Source: Verrucomicrobiales bacterium | GTDB taxonomy: Bacteria > Verrucomicrobiota > Verrucomicrobiia > Verrucomicrobiales > DEV007 | Direction of reading: 5' to 3' | Length of the DNA stretch: 8,661 nucleotides | Assembly (NCBI GenBank): GCA_022424805.1 | Contig: JAKMGR010000565.1 | Span: forward strand, 1 to 8,661 | Shown: positions 1 to 6,112 of the stretch, in pieces | How the letters are laid out: every line of letters begins with the position of its first letter | Position numbering within the stretch: position 1 is the stretch's first letter | Position numbers and translations under genes: made by a program | The notes under the pieces: generated by a model | What the model saw: the letters and a program-made list of their open reading frames with translations, nothing else | The model's database searches: none | What the model was told of the DNA's origin: nothing

Positions 1-350
1 TCCCGGTAATCCGCGTAGGCCTTGCAGTCGGTGTTGCCGTATTTCTTGTCGACGGACTCCTTGCCCGGCTTGCGACCGAGAGCTCGACCTGCGCCCCACT
101 CCCGCTCGCGATAATGATGTTCATGGACATCGCAGATGGCAACGCCCTGCACGTCGGTGTGATTCAGAAAGGCGCCCATCACGCCGATCCCTCGATTGCC
201 CATTCCGATGTATGCCATCGTGACTCGCTCGCTGGGAGCGGGTCGATCTCCGGACCCGAATGCCGATGCCGGAATGATCGTGGGAAATCCTATGCCGGCT
301 CCAATGGTGGTAGCGGCAGTGGAGAGAAACTTTCTGCGCGTTTGCTTCAT
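1..350 (-). CDS. Tat-exported Gfo/Idh/MocA-family oxidoreductase, N-terminal part (runs off left edge)
   Basis: The first 116 codons are present; the C-terminal part lies beyond base 1. The N-terminus carries a twin-arginine signal (TRRKFLSTAATTIGAGIG, from residue 4) and a likely cleavage region near PASAFG (residues 28-32). It is followed by a Rossmann dinucleotide-binding start: VTMAYIGMGNRGIG (residues 43-56), with G49-x-G51-x-x-G54, and then a second strand ending in CDV (D74). This arrangement is typical of the secreted Gfo/Idh/MocA oxidoreductases abundant in Planctomycetota and Verrucomicrobiota, which use NAD(P) on sugars or sugar derivatives; the substrate is unknown here. I chose the ATG at 350 because it places the RR motif at the usual distance from the N-terminus. 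An in-frame ATG at 392 would add 14 residues, including another RR pair (GRRQTLF), and has a slightly more purine-rich upstream sequence (GGGAAG). It lies downstream of the decayed gene at 425-1136 on the same strand. Family assignment is firm; specificity is not. Confidence 0.88.
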   Translation of the reverse strand, partial: MKQTRRKFLSTAATTIGAGIGFPTIIPASAFGSGDRPAPSERVTMAYIGMGNRGIGVMGAFLNHTDVQGVAICDVHEHHYREREWGAGRALGRKPGKESVDKKYGNTDCKAYADYR

Positions 351-741
351 GAAAAGAGTTTGCCGTCGACCAAAGCGCCCTGACAAGAGCATATCTTCCC
401 GCGATGGCGTGGTGCCCCGCTCCACTATCTCCACACTGGACCGGAATTCATTTCCTCTTTCACATTTTCACGATAGAACCAGGTCAGGAAAAACAAGGCC
501 AACCAGACTCCCCACAGCATCCCCACAAAAAAAATCCCCTGCAAAATCATGCTCACAATGCTTCCCATATTCGACGTCGAAGTGGAACCGGAACCAATAG
601 ATGACATGGTGTTATTCATGTGGTCACCAAACTGATCCATGTAGGAAGACGTCAATTTGTAGTTCAGCCAGATACCAATTCCACCGATCAGAATCTTCCG
701 ATAAGCCCGGGTTTGAAGCAGCGGAGATGCCGCACGCATTC

Positions 742-779
742 GCTTATAGAGAAAAACTCCAGCTTACAGAGAAAACTCC
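742..779. repeat. near-perfect tandem duplication that breaks the reading frame
   Basis: The unit GCTTATAGAGAAAAACTCC (742-760) is followed, after a single A at 761, by GCTTACAGAGAAAACTCC (762-779). The copies differ by one T/C substitution and one A in the homopolymer run. The duplicated length is 19-20 bp, not a multiple of three, so it shifts the frame of the minus-strand gene. Without the second copy the two flanking minus-strand frames join into one membrane protein. The divergence between copies suggests the duplication is not brand new, or that the A-run slipped later. Confidence 0.85.
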
Positions 780-899
780 GTCCACAAGCAGAGTAATCGA
801 GAGCAGTGCCAGAAGGGCCGCAAACATCAGGTTCATCGGAGCCATATCCAGCATATTGCGCATCATCTCTCCCTGCATCGCCATCATATCCTCGATCGC

Positions 900-944
900 T
901 TGAGCGCCTTGAGCGCCTTGAGCGCCTTGAGCGCCTTGAGCGCC
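900..944. repeat. five exact tandem copies of a 9-bp unit (TTGAGCGCC)
   Basis: Five identical consecutive copies of TTGAGCGCC occupy 45 bp. Read on the minus strand within the decayed membrane-protein gene they encode (Gly-Ala-Gln) x5, placed in a soluble stretch between YKTG and AIEDMMAM. Because the unit is nine bases, copy-number changes would keep the frame. The perfect identity of all copies implies recent expansion or homogenisation by replication slippage. Confidence 0.95.
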
Positions 945-1186
945 TCCCGTCTTGTATTGCTCCATGTCACCGTAGATGTCATCCATCGGCATGACGAAAA
1001 TAATTCCCGCCTGAAATCCGCTGAATAGATTGGACAGTTATCCAAGAATACCCAAAACAATCGCGAGAACCCCCCAGTTCACCGGTCATTTCGAGAGCCG
1101 GCCGACCGCCATCTGTTTTTGTTCCATGGTATCCATGACGTTCTTTCTATAGCTCAAGACACGGTTTCATATTCAACAGAGCCAGC

Positions 1187-2104
1187 TCACCGCCCTAGCC
1201 AATCCACATTACTCATCTTCGCCAGAGCGAGTTCGAGGGCATGCGTTCCATCTTTCCCGTGTCCCATTTCCTGCAGAGAGAGGTAAAGCTCTTGAGCGAG
1301 AGTGAGCCCCGGCATGGTAAGCCCCATTCTCTTCGACTCTTCTAGGGCGATGCCCATGTCCTTGATGAAGTGCTCGACGAAGAATCCGGGCTCGAAATTG
1401 TTATCCATGATTCTGGGACCGAGATTAGAAAGCGACCAGCTACCCGCGGCCCCCGAGCTAACGGACTCCATCACAGTCGGAAGGTCGAGTCCTGCCTTGT
1501 AGCCGTAGAGCAGGGCTTCGCAAACACCAATCATGTTCGTCGCGATCAGGGTCTGATTCACCATCTTGGTGTGTTGTCCCGCACCGGCACCGCCCTGATG
1601 CACTATCGTCTGCCCCATTGCTTCCCAGCACGGCTGGAGTGCATTCACAATCGCCGCCTCTCCTCCGATCATGATCGAAAGCATGCCATTTTTCGCGCCA
1701 ATGTCGCCGCCTGAAACCGGAGCATCTACAGCGTGCACGCCACATTCCATCGCCGTTTCGGAAATCTCCACCGCGAGCGATGGCTCGCTCGTCGTCATAT
1801 CGACAAGTGCGGTCCCGGACGCAGCACCGGCAAGAGCACCATCCTCTCCGAGGAGAACTTCCCGAACATCAGCAGGAAACCCCACGATGGAAAAAACCAC
1901 ATCCGACTGCTCAGCCACTTCTCTCGGGGTTTCGGCCCAGTTCGCTCCTTTCTCGAGCAAACTCTGAGCTTTCTCCCTGGTCCTCGAATAGACCGTCGTA
2001 GAGAATCCTGCATCAATGAGGTGCCCGCACATACTGCTCCCCATCACTCCCGTTCCTATCCAACCAATGCGCGTTTTGTCAGGACTCACTTTTTCAATAC
2101 TCAT
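1187..2104 (-). CDS. NAD(P)-dependent beta-hydroxyacid dehydrogenase (3-hydroxyisobutyrate / tartronate semialdehyde reductase family)
   Basis: A 305-residue cytoplasmic oxidoreductase, close to the usual 290-300 of the family, which interconverts beta-hydroxyacids and their semialdehydes. The N-terminal Rossmann fold has [13 protein letters not shown] (G17-x-G19-x-x-G22). Strand two ends in VYSRTREK; Arg41 there hints at NADP preference. The substrate-binding signature is [14 protein letters not shown] (from D127), followed by MIGGE. The catalytic Lys is K180 in [11 protein letters not shown]. The C-terminal helical domain contains [17 protein letters not shown]. All key residues are present, so the enzyme looks active. 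Substrate (3-hydroxyisobutyrate, tartronate semialdehyde, succinate semialdehyde) cannot be decided. I start at ATG 2104 ([10 protein letters not shown]) because the Rossmann motif then begins near residue 13. An in-frame ATG at 2164 would add 20 unconvincing residues ([13 protein letters not shown]) and leave only 17 bp to the divergent gene. No good Shine-Dalgarno precedes 2104. A 50-bp gap separates the stop from the decayed gene downstream. Confidence 0.9.
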   Translation of the reverse strand: MSIEKVSPDKTRIGWIGTGVMGSSMCGHLIDAGFSTTVYSRTREKAQSLLEKGANWAETPREVAEQSDVVFSIVGFPADVREVLLGEDGALAGAASGTALVDMTTSEPSLAVEISETAMECGVHAVDAPVSGGDIGAKNGMLSIMIGGEAAIVNALQPCWEAMGQTIVHQGGAGAGQHTKMVNQTLIATNMIGVCEALLYGYKAGLDLPTVMESVSSGAAGSWSLSNLGPRIMDNNFEPGFFVEHFIKDMGIALEESKRMGLTMPGLTLAQELYLSLQEMGHGKDGTHALELALAKMSNVDWLGR

Positions 2105-2181
2105 GTGGCACCATTGTCCCGCATTGGATTCTCCGTCAACACGCCATCGCCGTATCGGCTGCAATTTGTTCCACTGGAAAT
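2105..2181. promoter_or_regulatory. divergent intergenic region expected to hold promoters for both halves
   Basis: This 77-bp stretch lies between the divergent starts at 2104 (minus) and 2182 (plus), so promoters for the dehydrogenase and for the four-gene exported cluster should lie in or near it. I see no convincing sigma-70 -35/-10 pair and no clear inverted-repeat operator. TTGCAG followed 17 bp later by TGTTGA on the minus strand is only a weak candidate. The call rests on geometry rather than on motifs. Confidence 0.4.
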
Positions 2182-3411
2182 ATGGTTCGCTTCGCTCTCT
2201 TTCTCACCGCCTCTCTGCTGACCGGCATTTCGTGCCTCGCCGATCCGCTCTACCAGATCGAACACACCACCGCGACTCAGGGTTTCGATAAAAAGATGTG
2301 CTGGGTCCACGCCAGGGCTGGAGCAATGCCCGGCAAAGACGGCCCCACCGTCGTGATGACGACACAGAAACTGCAACTTTCCGGCTCGGACATTTTCTAC
2401 GCTATTCACAGCCTCCATTCCAAAGATCTGGGCGCCACCTGGACCACTCCCGCAGAACAGTCGACCTTTGCGCGCGTCCCCTTTTCCTTTAGAGAAAAGA
2501 AGGATCTCGAAATGACGGTCTGCGACTTCTGGCCGAAGTGGCACAAAGCAAGCGGCAAACTGCTTGGCACTGGCCATACGGTGGTCTACGAAAACAATCG
2601 GGTTATGCATGTGCGCCCTCGAGCGACACCCTATGCCGTTTACGATCCTGACAATAACACCTGGTCAGAATGGAAAACGATCAAGCTCCCCGACGAACCC
2701 AAGTTTGAAAACGCCGGAGCTGGTTGTGTCCAGCGGACGGATTTGGCGAACGGAGAAATCCTTCTTCCGATCTACTTCAAAGCTCTCGAAGCGCCTCACT
2801 ACACGGTGACTGTATTGCGATGCCGCTTTGATGGTGAGGAAATGACTTATCTCAAACACGGCAGCGAATTGTCTATTCCGATCAAACGCGGCCTCTACGA
2901 GCCGTCGGTCACGCAATTTAGTGACCGTTTTTTCCTGACGATGCGAAATGACGATCACGGCTATGTGTCTGTCAGCGATGACGGACTGAACTACAGTGAG
3001 CCGAAGCGTTGGACCTTCGATGATGGTTCGAACCTTGGAAACTACAATACCCAGCAGCACTGGGTTTCGCACTCCGACGCCCTCTTTCTCGTCTACACGC
3101 GGCGCGGAGCAAGCAACGATCATGTCTTTCGACATCGCGCTCCGCTATTCATCGCGAGAGTGGATCCTGACAAACTCACCATCATTCGCGATTCCGAGCA
3201 GGTTCTCGTCCCGGAAAAAGGAGCCCGACTCGGCAATTTCGGAGTCACCGAAGTCAGTCCCAATGAAACGTGGGTCACTGTAACCGAGTGGATGCAGGCT
3301 CCCGGCCCGAACTACCATGATCCCACTCCCCTGATCGAACGAGGAGCCGACAATCGCATCTGGGTGGCCAAGCTGAAATGGCAAAAGCCGAATAAGAATT
3401 TTTCTAACTAA
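2182..3411 (+). CDS. secreted BNR/sialidase-like glycosidase-fold protein
   Basis: A 409-residue exported protein. The N-terminus [20 protein letters not shown] is a Sec signal peptide with likely cleavage after Ala20. The rest fits a six-bladed sialidase-type propeller. An Asp box (SKDLGATW, residues 80-87) follows a FYAIHSLHS strand, and a second degenerate box (SVSDDGLNY) lies near 263-271. Between them [19 protein letters not shown] carries Glu240 and Arg255, at the spacing of the Glu and second Arg of bacterial sialidases (EPSV..L.DG....R). A conserved-looking C-terminal stretch is [23 protein letters not shown] canonical N-terminal FRIP motif is not evident, so true sialidase activity is uncertain; many planctomycete and verrucomicrobial members have unknown glycan substrates. 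Upstream GGAAA near the ATG is only a weak ribosome-binding site. It is the first gene of a plus-strand cluster; the sulfatase starts 2 bp after its stop, implying cotranscription and a shared substrate. Confidence 0.8.
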   Translation: MVRFALFLTASLLTGISCLADPLYQIEHTTATQGFDKKMCWVHARAGAMPGKDGPTVVMTTQKLQLSGSDIFYAIHSLHSKDLGATWTTPAEQSTFARVPFSFREKKDLEMTVCDFWPKWHKASGKLLGTGHTVVYENNRVMHVRPRATPYAVYDPDNNTWSEWKTIKLPDEPKFENAGAGCVQRTDLANGEILLPIYFKALEAPHYTVTVLRCRFDGEEMTYLKHGSELSIPIKRGLYEPSVTQFSDRFFLTMRNDDHGYVSVSDDGLNYSEPKRWTFDDGSNLGNYNTQQHWVSHSDALFLVYTRRGASNDHVFRHRAPLFIARVDPDKLTIIRDSEQVLVPEKGARLGNFGVTEVSPNETWVTVTEWMQAPGPNYHDPTPLIERGADNRIWVAKLKWQKPNKNFSN

Positions 3412-3413
3412 CC

Positions 3414-4820
3414 ATGAAACACATTCTCTACTTCTTTACGGCCTTGCTGCTCCACTCGACCGCCGCAGGCGCCCCTCCCAATATCCTTTTTCTCCTCGCG
3501 GACGACATGCGGCCTGACTGCATCGCCGCTCTGGGAAACGATAAGATCGAGACTCCCAACCTCGACCGCCTCGTCGAACGAGGTATGACCTTCACTCGCG
3601 CCACATGCTCGTATCCAATCTGCGTGGTGAGTCGCTCGGAAATGCTGACCGGTCGCCACGGTTGGGAAAACGGCGTCATGGGTTTCCGGGGCAACAAATT
3701 TCAACCTGATATCACCTATTGGGCCGAAGCCCTTCGCGACGGCGGATACGAAACCTGGCACGTTGGAAAATGGCACGTCAGCGGGCGCCCCTCGACACGA
3801 GGTTATTCAGACGTTGCCGGTTTATTCGGAAGTGGCGGAGGTTCCTTCTGGAAGGACCAGACCGACTGGAAAGGATTCCCCATCACCGGATACCGAGGTT
3901 GGATCTTTCAAACCGACGATGGGAAAACCAAGTTCCCGAAAATGGGAGTCGGAGTCACTCGTGACATCAGCGAAAAATTTGCCGATGCCGCCATTTCCCT
4001 GATTGAGAAAAACCCGGAAGCTCCCTGGTTTTGCCACGTTAATTTCACAGCTCCGCACGATCCCCTTTTCATACCGCCCGGTCTCGAAGGAAAATACGAG
4101 AACGAAAACATGCCGCTGCCTGGCAACTACCTTTCTGTCCACCCCTTCGATCACGGAAACTTCGACGGACGCGATGAAGCTCTTCTACCATGGCCCCGCA
4201 CCAGGGAGGCCGTTCAGGATCTGCTCCGGGTTTATTATTCCGTGGTCGACGATATGGACGCTCAAATCGGTCGCATTCTCGACGCGGTGGAAAAGAGCGG
4301 CGAATTGGATAACACCATCGTCATTTTCACGAGCGACCACGGGATGGGCTGCGGTTCGCACGGACTTCGCGGAAAGCAGAATATGTATGAGCACACCATC
4401 AATGTTCCCTTTGTAGCAGCAGGACCCGGAATAAAAAAGGGAGCCAGGACTGATGCGCAGATCTACCTGCGAGAACTTTACCCAACCACTTGTGAACTGG
4501 CAGGAGTGAAAACCCCCGCCTCTGTGACTGCAACCAGCTTCGCCCCGGTTCTCCGAAGTGAAGCGAAGTCGCATCAGGAAAACATCTACGGCTACTTCAC
4601 CGACTCGCAGCGTATGATTCGCACCGGCGACGGTTGGAAGCTTGCCTACTACCCCCAGATCGATCGATGGCAGCTTTTTGATCTGAACACCGACCCCCTG
4701 GAACAGAACGACCTTTCCAGCTCTGGTGATCCGGCTCATCTGAAGCGGAAAAATGCGCTCAAGGTCCAGTTAGAAGCATGGCGAAAAGATACCGGTGATC
4801 CGTTACTTTCCGATCGATAG
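3414..4820 (+). CDS. exported S1-type sulfatase with variant C-V-V-S-R active-site signature
   Basis: A 468-residue sulfatase of the alkaline phosphatase superfamily, predicted to hydrolyse sulfate esters outside the cytoplasm after conversion of an active-site Cys to formylglycine. A Sec signal peptide (MKHILYFFTALLLHSTAAGA) precedes NILFLLADDMRPD (metal-binding D30, D31). The active-site segment is PICVVSRSEMLTGRHG with Cys70 and Arg74; the usual C-x-P-x-R proline is Val72. Further family landmarks are WHVGKWHVSG (K119, H121), FTAPHDP (H215), FTSDHGMGCGSHGLRGK (D308, H309, K321), YEHTINVPFVAAGPG, and the C-terminal RTGDGWKLAYYP and LFDLNTDPLEQNDL typical of arylsulfatase-like members. Length is normal. 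It starts 2 bp after the sialidase-like gene with no Shine-Dalgarno, consistent with translation coupling. The substrate (carbohydrate sulfate most likely) is unknown. Whether the variant signature is still matured to formylglycine is the main doubt. Confidence 0.93.
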   Translation: MKHILYFFTALLLHSTAAGAPPNILFLLADDMRPDCIAALGNDKIETPNLDRLVERGMTFTRATCSYPICVVSRSEMLTGRHGWENGVMGFRGNKFQPDITYWAEALRDGGYETWHVGKWHVSGRPSTRGYSDVAGLFGSGGGSFWKDQTDWKGFPITGYRGWIFQTDDGKTKFPKMGVGVTRDISEKFADAAISLIEKNPEAPWFCHVNFTAPHDPLFIPPGLEGKYENENMPLPGNYLSVHPFDHGNFDGRDEALLPWPRTREAVQDLLRVYYSVVDDMDAQIGRILDAVEKSGELDNTIVIFTSDHGMGCGSHGLRGKQNMYEHTINVPFVAAGPGIKKGARTDAQIYLRELYPTTCELAGVKTPASVTATSFAPVLRSEAKSHQENIYGYFTDSQRMIRTGDGWKLAYYPQIDRWQLFDLNTDPLEQNDLSSSGDPAHLKRKNALKVQLEAWRKDTGDPLLSDR

Positions 4821-4845
4821 AGTCGTGCTAGTATTTTGCTGACCA

Positions 4846-6108
4846 ATGACCCTTCCCTCTCTACCCAAATTGGACCGACGTCGTTTTCTCAGAGCTGCTG
4901 GTATAGGCATTGCCCTGCCCTCCCTTGAGTCTTTCGGAGCCGCTAATGCTGCCGCTCCAGCAAAAGCGCAGCGTCTCGTCTGCATCGGAACCTATCTCGG
5001 TTTCCATCAGTCCTCTTTCTTCCCGGAGGAGACGGGCAAAGATTACAAGCCATCCACTTTGCTGGAGCCGATCGTGGAGCACAGAAATGATTTCACGGTT
5101 TTTTCCGGGCTCGATCACCAGGCTCCCAACGGACACGGAGCCTGGAACAATTTCCTCTGCGGTCAGACTCCGAACAGCTACTCGCTCGACCAAATCGTAG
5201 CAGACCAGATCGGGCAGGACTCGCGATTTCCTTCACTCGAACTGACGGCAGGAAAATCCAGCCGTACAATGAGTCACACCAAGCAGGGCGTCGCTCTCCC
5301 GATGATTCTGCGGCCGTCCGTTTTGTACCAGAAGCTTTTCGCTTCGCCGCAAGACCGGGCGCGAAGCGAGTATCTGCTACGCTCTGGACACAGTTCCCTC
5401 GACGCAGTGCTCGAGGATGCCAAGCGCCTCCACAGCCAAGTCTCATCGAGCGACAAGGAAAAGCTTTCAGAATACTTTGATTCGCTGCGCGAAGTCGAAA
5501 AACGAATGACCCGCCAGATCAAGGGTGTAAACGATCCCGTTCCGGAGACAGGCTACTCCATGCCTGACTACGACCCCGTGGCGCCCACTCTCCAGCTCGA
5601 AGCTGAAGCCCTCATGTACGACCTGATGGCGCTCGCGCTGGAAACGGACTCGACCAAGGTTCTCAGTCTTTTCATCGGAGGCCTCGGACAGGTCTTCACA
5701 ATCGAGGGCGAGACCTTAAAAGCGGGTTACCATGCGCTTTCTCATCACGGGAACAATCCGGAGACAATCGCCGACCTTGTCAAAGTCGAGACGGAACACA
5801 TGCGCTGCTTCGAGCGTTTCCTTTCGTTACTCAAGACAAAGACTGACAGCAACGGCGAACCTCTCCTAGACAGCACGATCGTCCTACTCGGGACCGGCAT
5901 GGGAGACGCGAGTCGACATGCCAATTCAAATCTTCCCACCCTCGTGGCAGGAGGCGGATTCCAGCATGGCCAACATATCGCAGTCGACCGATCCGGCAAA
6001 GGTCGCCCACTCCTCGGCGACCTTTACCTGACTCTCATGCAGCAACTAGGCCTGGAAGAAGAGAGATTCTCCAATGCGGATCGTAATTTGAATCAGTTGT
6101 TTTCGTAG
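4846..6108 (+). CDS. Tat-exported DUF1552 protein
   Basis: A 420-residue protein of the DUF1552 family (PF07586), found mainly in Planctomycetota, Verrucomicrobiota and some myxobacteria, with no established reaction. The N-terminus has a twin-arginine signal, LDRRRFLRAAGIGIALPSLE (R11-R13, F14, L15), and probable cleavage around ANAAA (residues 34-38), so the folded protein is expected outside the cytoplasm. Family-typical stretches are LVCIGTYLGFHQSSFFPE, FTVFSGLDHQAPNGHG, ALETDSTKVLSLFIGG, GYHALSHHGNNPE, and VLLGTGMGDASRHANSNLP with LVAGGGFQHGQHI near the C-terminus. The several conserved His residues could bind metal, which is inference. Length is in the normal family range. The gene starts 25 bp after the sulfatase stop, with no clear Shine-Dalgarno (TTTTGCTGACCAATG), and stops 4 bp before the DUF1592-type gene. 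DUF1552 and DUF1592 proteins commonly occur as neighbours, supporting a joint function. Confidence 0.93.
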   Translation: MTLPSLPKLDRRRFLRAAGIGIALPSLESFGAANAAAPAKAQRLVCIGTYLGFHQSSFFPEETGKDYKPSTLLEPIVEHRNDFTVFSGLDHQAPNGHGAWNNFLCGQTPNSYSLDQIVADQIGQDSRFPSLELTAGKSSRTMSHTKQGVALPMILRPSVLYQKLFASPQDRARSEYLLRSGHSSLDAVLEDAKRLHSQVSSSDKEKLSEYFDSLREVEKRMTRQIKGVNDPVPETGYSMPDYDPVAPTLQLEAEALMYDLMALALETDSTKVLSLFIGGLGQVFTIEGETLKAGYHALSHHGNNPETIADLVKVETEHMRCFERFLSLLKTKTDSNGEPLLDSTIVLLGTGMGDASRHANSNLPTLVAGGGFQHGQHIAVDRSGKGRPLLGDLYLTLMQQLGLEEERFSNADRNLNQLFS

Positions 6109-6112
6109 GAAT

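Larger units (their letters stand above)
425..1136 (-). pseudogene. decayed small membrane-protein gene (two stops plus frameshift)
   Basis: One frame runs from ATG 1136 (MDTMEQKQMAVGRLSK) through an in-frame TGA (1086-1088, codon 17) and TAA (1038-1040, codon 33). It continues through VMPMDDIYGDMEQ and a Gly-Ala-Gln repeat into a hydrophobic helix (APMNLMFAALLALLSITLLV) before stopping at 744. The next frame picks up at GVFLYKRMRAASPLL and runs to the TAG at 425. Removing the 19-bp duplicated segment 761-779 fuses the two exactly (LLVDGV-FLYKRMRAA) and gives a 230-codon product, counting the two stop positions. About four hydrophobic segments are visible: WGVLAIVLGILG to AGIIFV, the LLALL helix, KILIGGIGIWL, and ILQGIFFVGMLWGVWLALFF. 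The C-terminal tail is charged (YRENVKEEMN). I do not recognise the family. Both stops are one C-to-T change from sense codons (CGA, CAA), which is inference. Alternatives are two short separate membrane proteins starting at 992 and 739, or sequencing error. Confidence 0.66.

Noticed and set aside
196..600. 134-residue plus-strand open frame
   Set aside because: It overlaps the Tat-signal oxidoreductase and the membrane-protein remnant on the other strand. The translation is low-complexity, Ser/Pro/Arg-rich and has no motif.
900..944. CRISPR-like or intergenic repeat array
   Set aside because: The unit is only 9 bp with no spacers and encodes an in-frame Gly-Ala-Gln repeat. It is a coding minisatellite.
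425..992. Two independent small membrane proteins, 104 and 82 residues, on the minus strand
   Set aside because: The frames join exactly when one copy of the tandem duplication is removed, the 739 start has no ribosome-binding site, and coding-like hydrophobic sequence continues upstream of 992 through two stops. One decayed gene explains all of this better.
1086..1088. TGA read as selenocysteine in the upstream part of the membrane-protein frame
   Set aside because: A TAA follows 16 codons later in the same frame and a frameshift after that, and no selenocysteine-type hairpin is apparent. Decay is simpler.
1137..1186. Possible terminator after the beta-hydroxyacid dehydrogenase
   Set aside because: No stable stem followed by a T-run is seen on the minus strand in this 50-bp gap.
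2182..2250. Lipoprotein signal (TGISC) on the sialidase-like protein
   Set aside because: The residue three before the Cys is Gly rather than Leu/Val/Ile, so the lipobox is poor. A signal peptidase I site after SCLA fits better.
2101..2610. 169-residue minus-strand open frame overlapping the start of the sialidase-like gene
   Set aside because: It is antisense to a well-supported signal peptide and Asp-box region and shows no recognisable motif.
4185..4739. 184-residue minus-strand open frame
   Set aside because: It is antisense to the conserved sulfatase C-terminal half, and its composition is that of a shadow frame.
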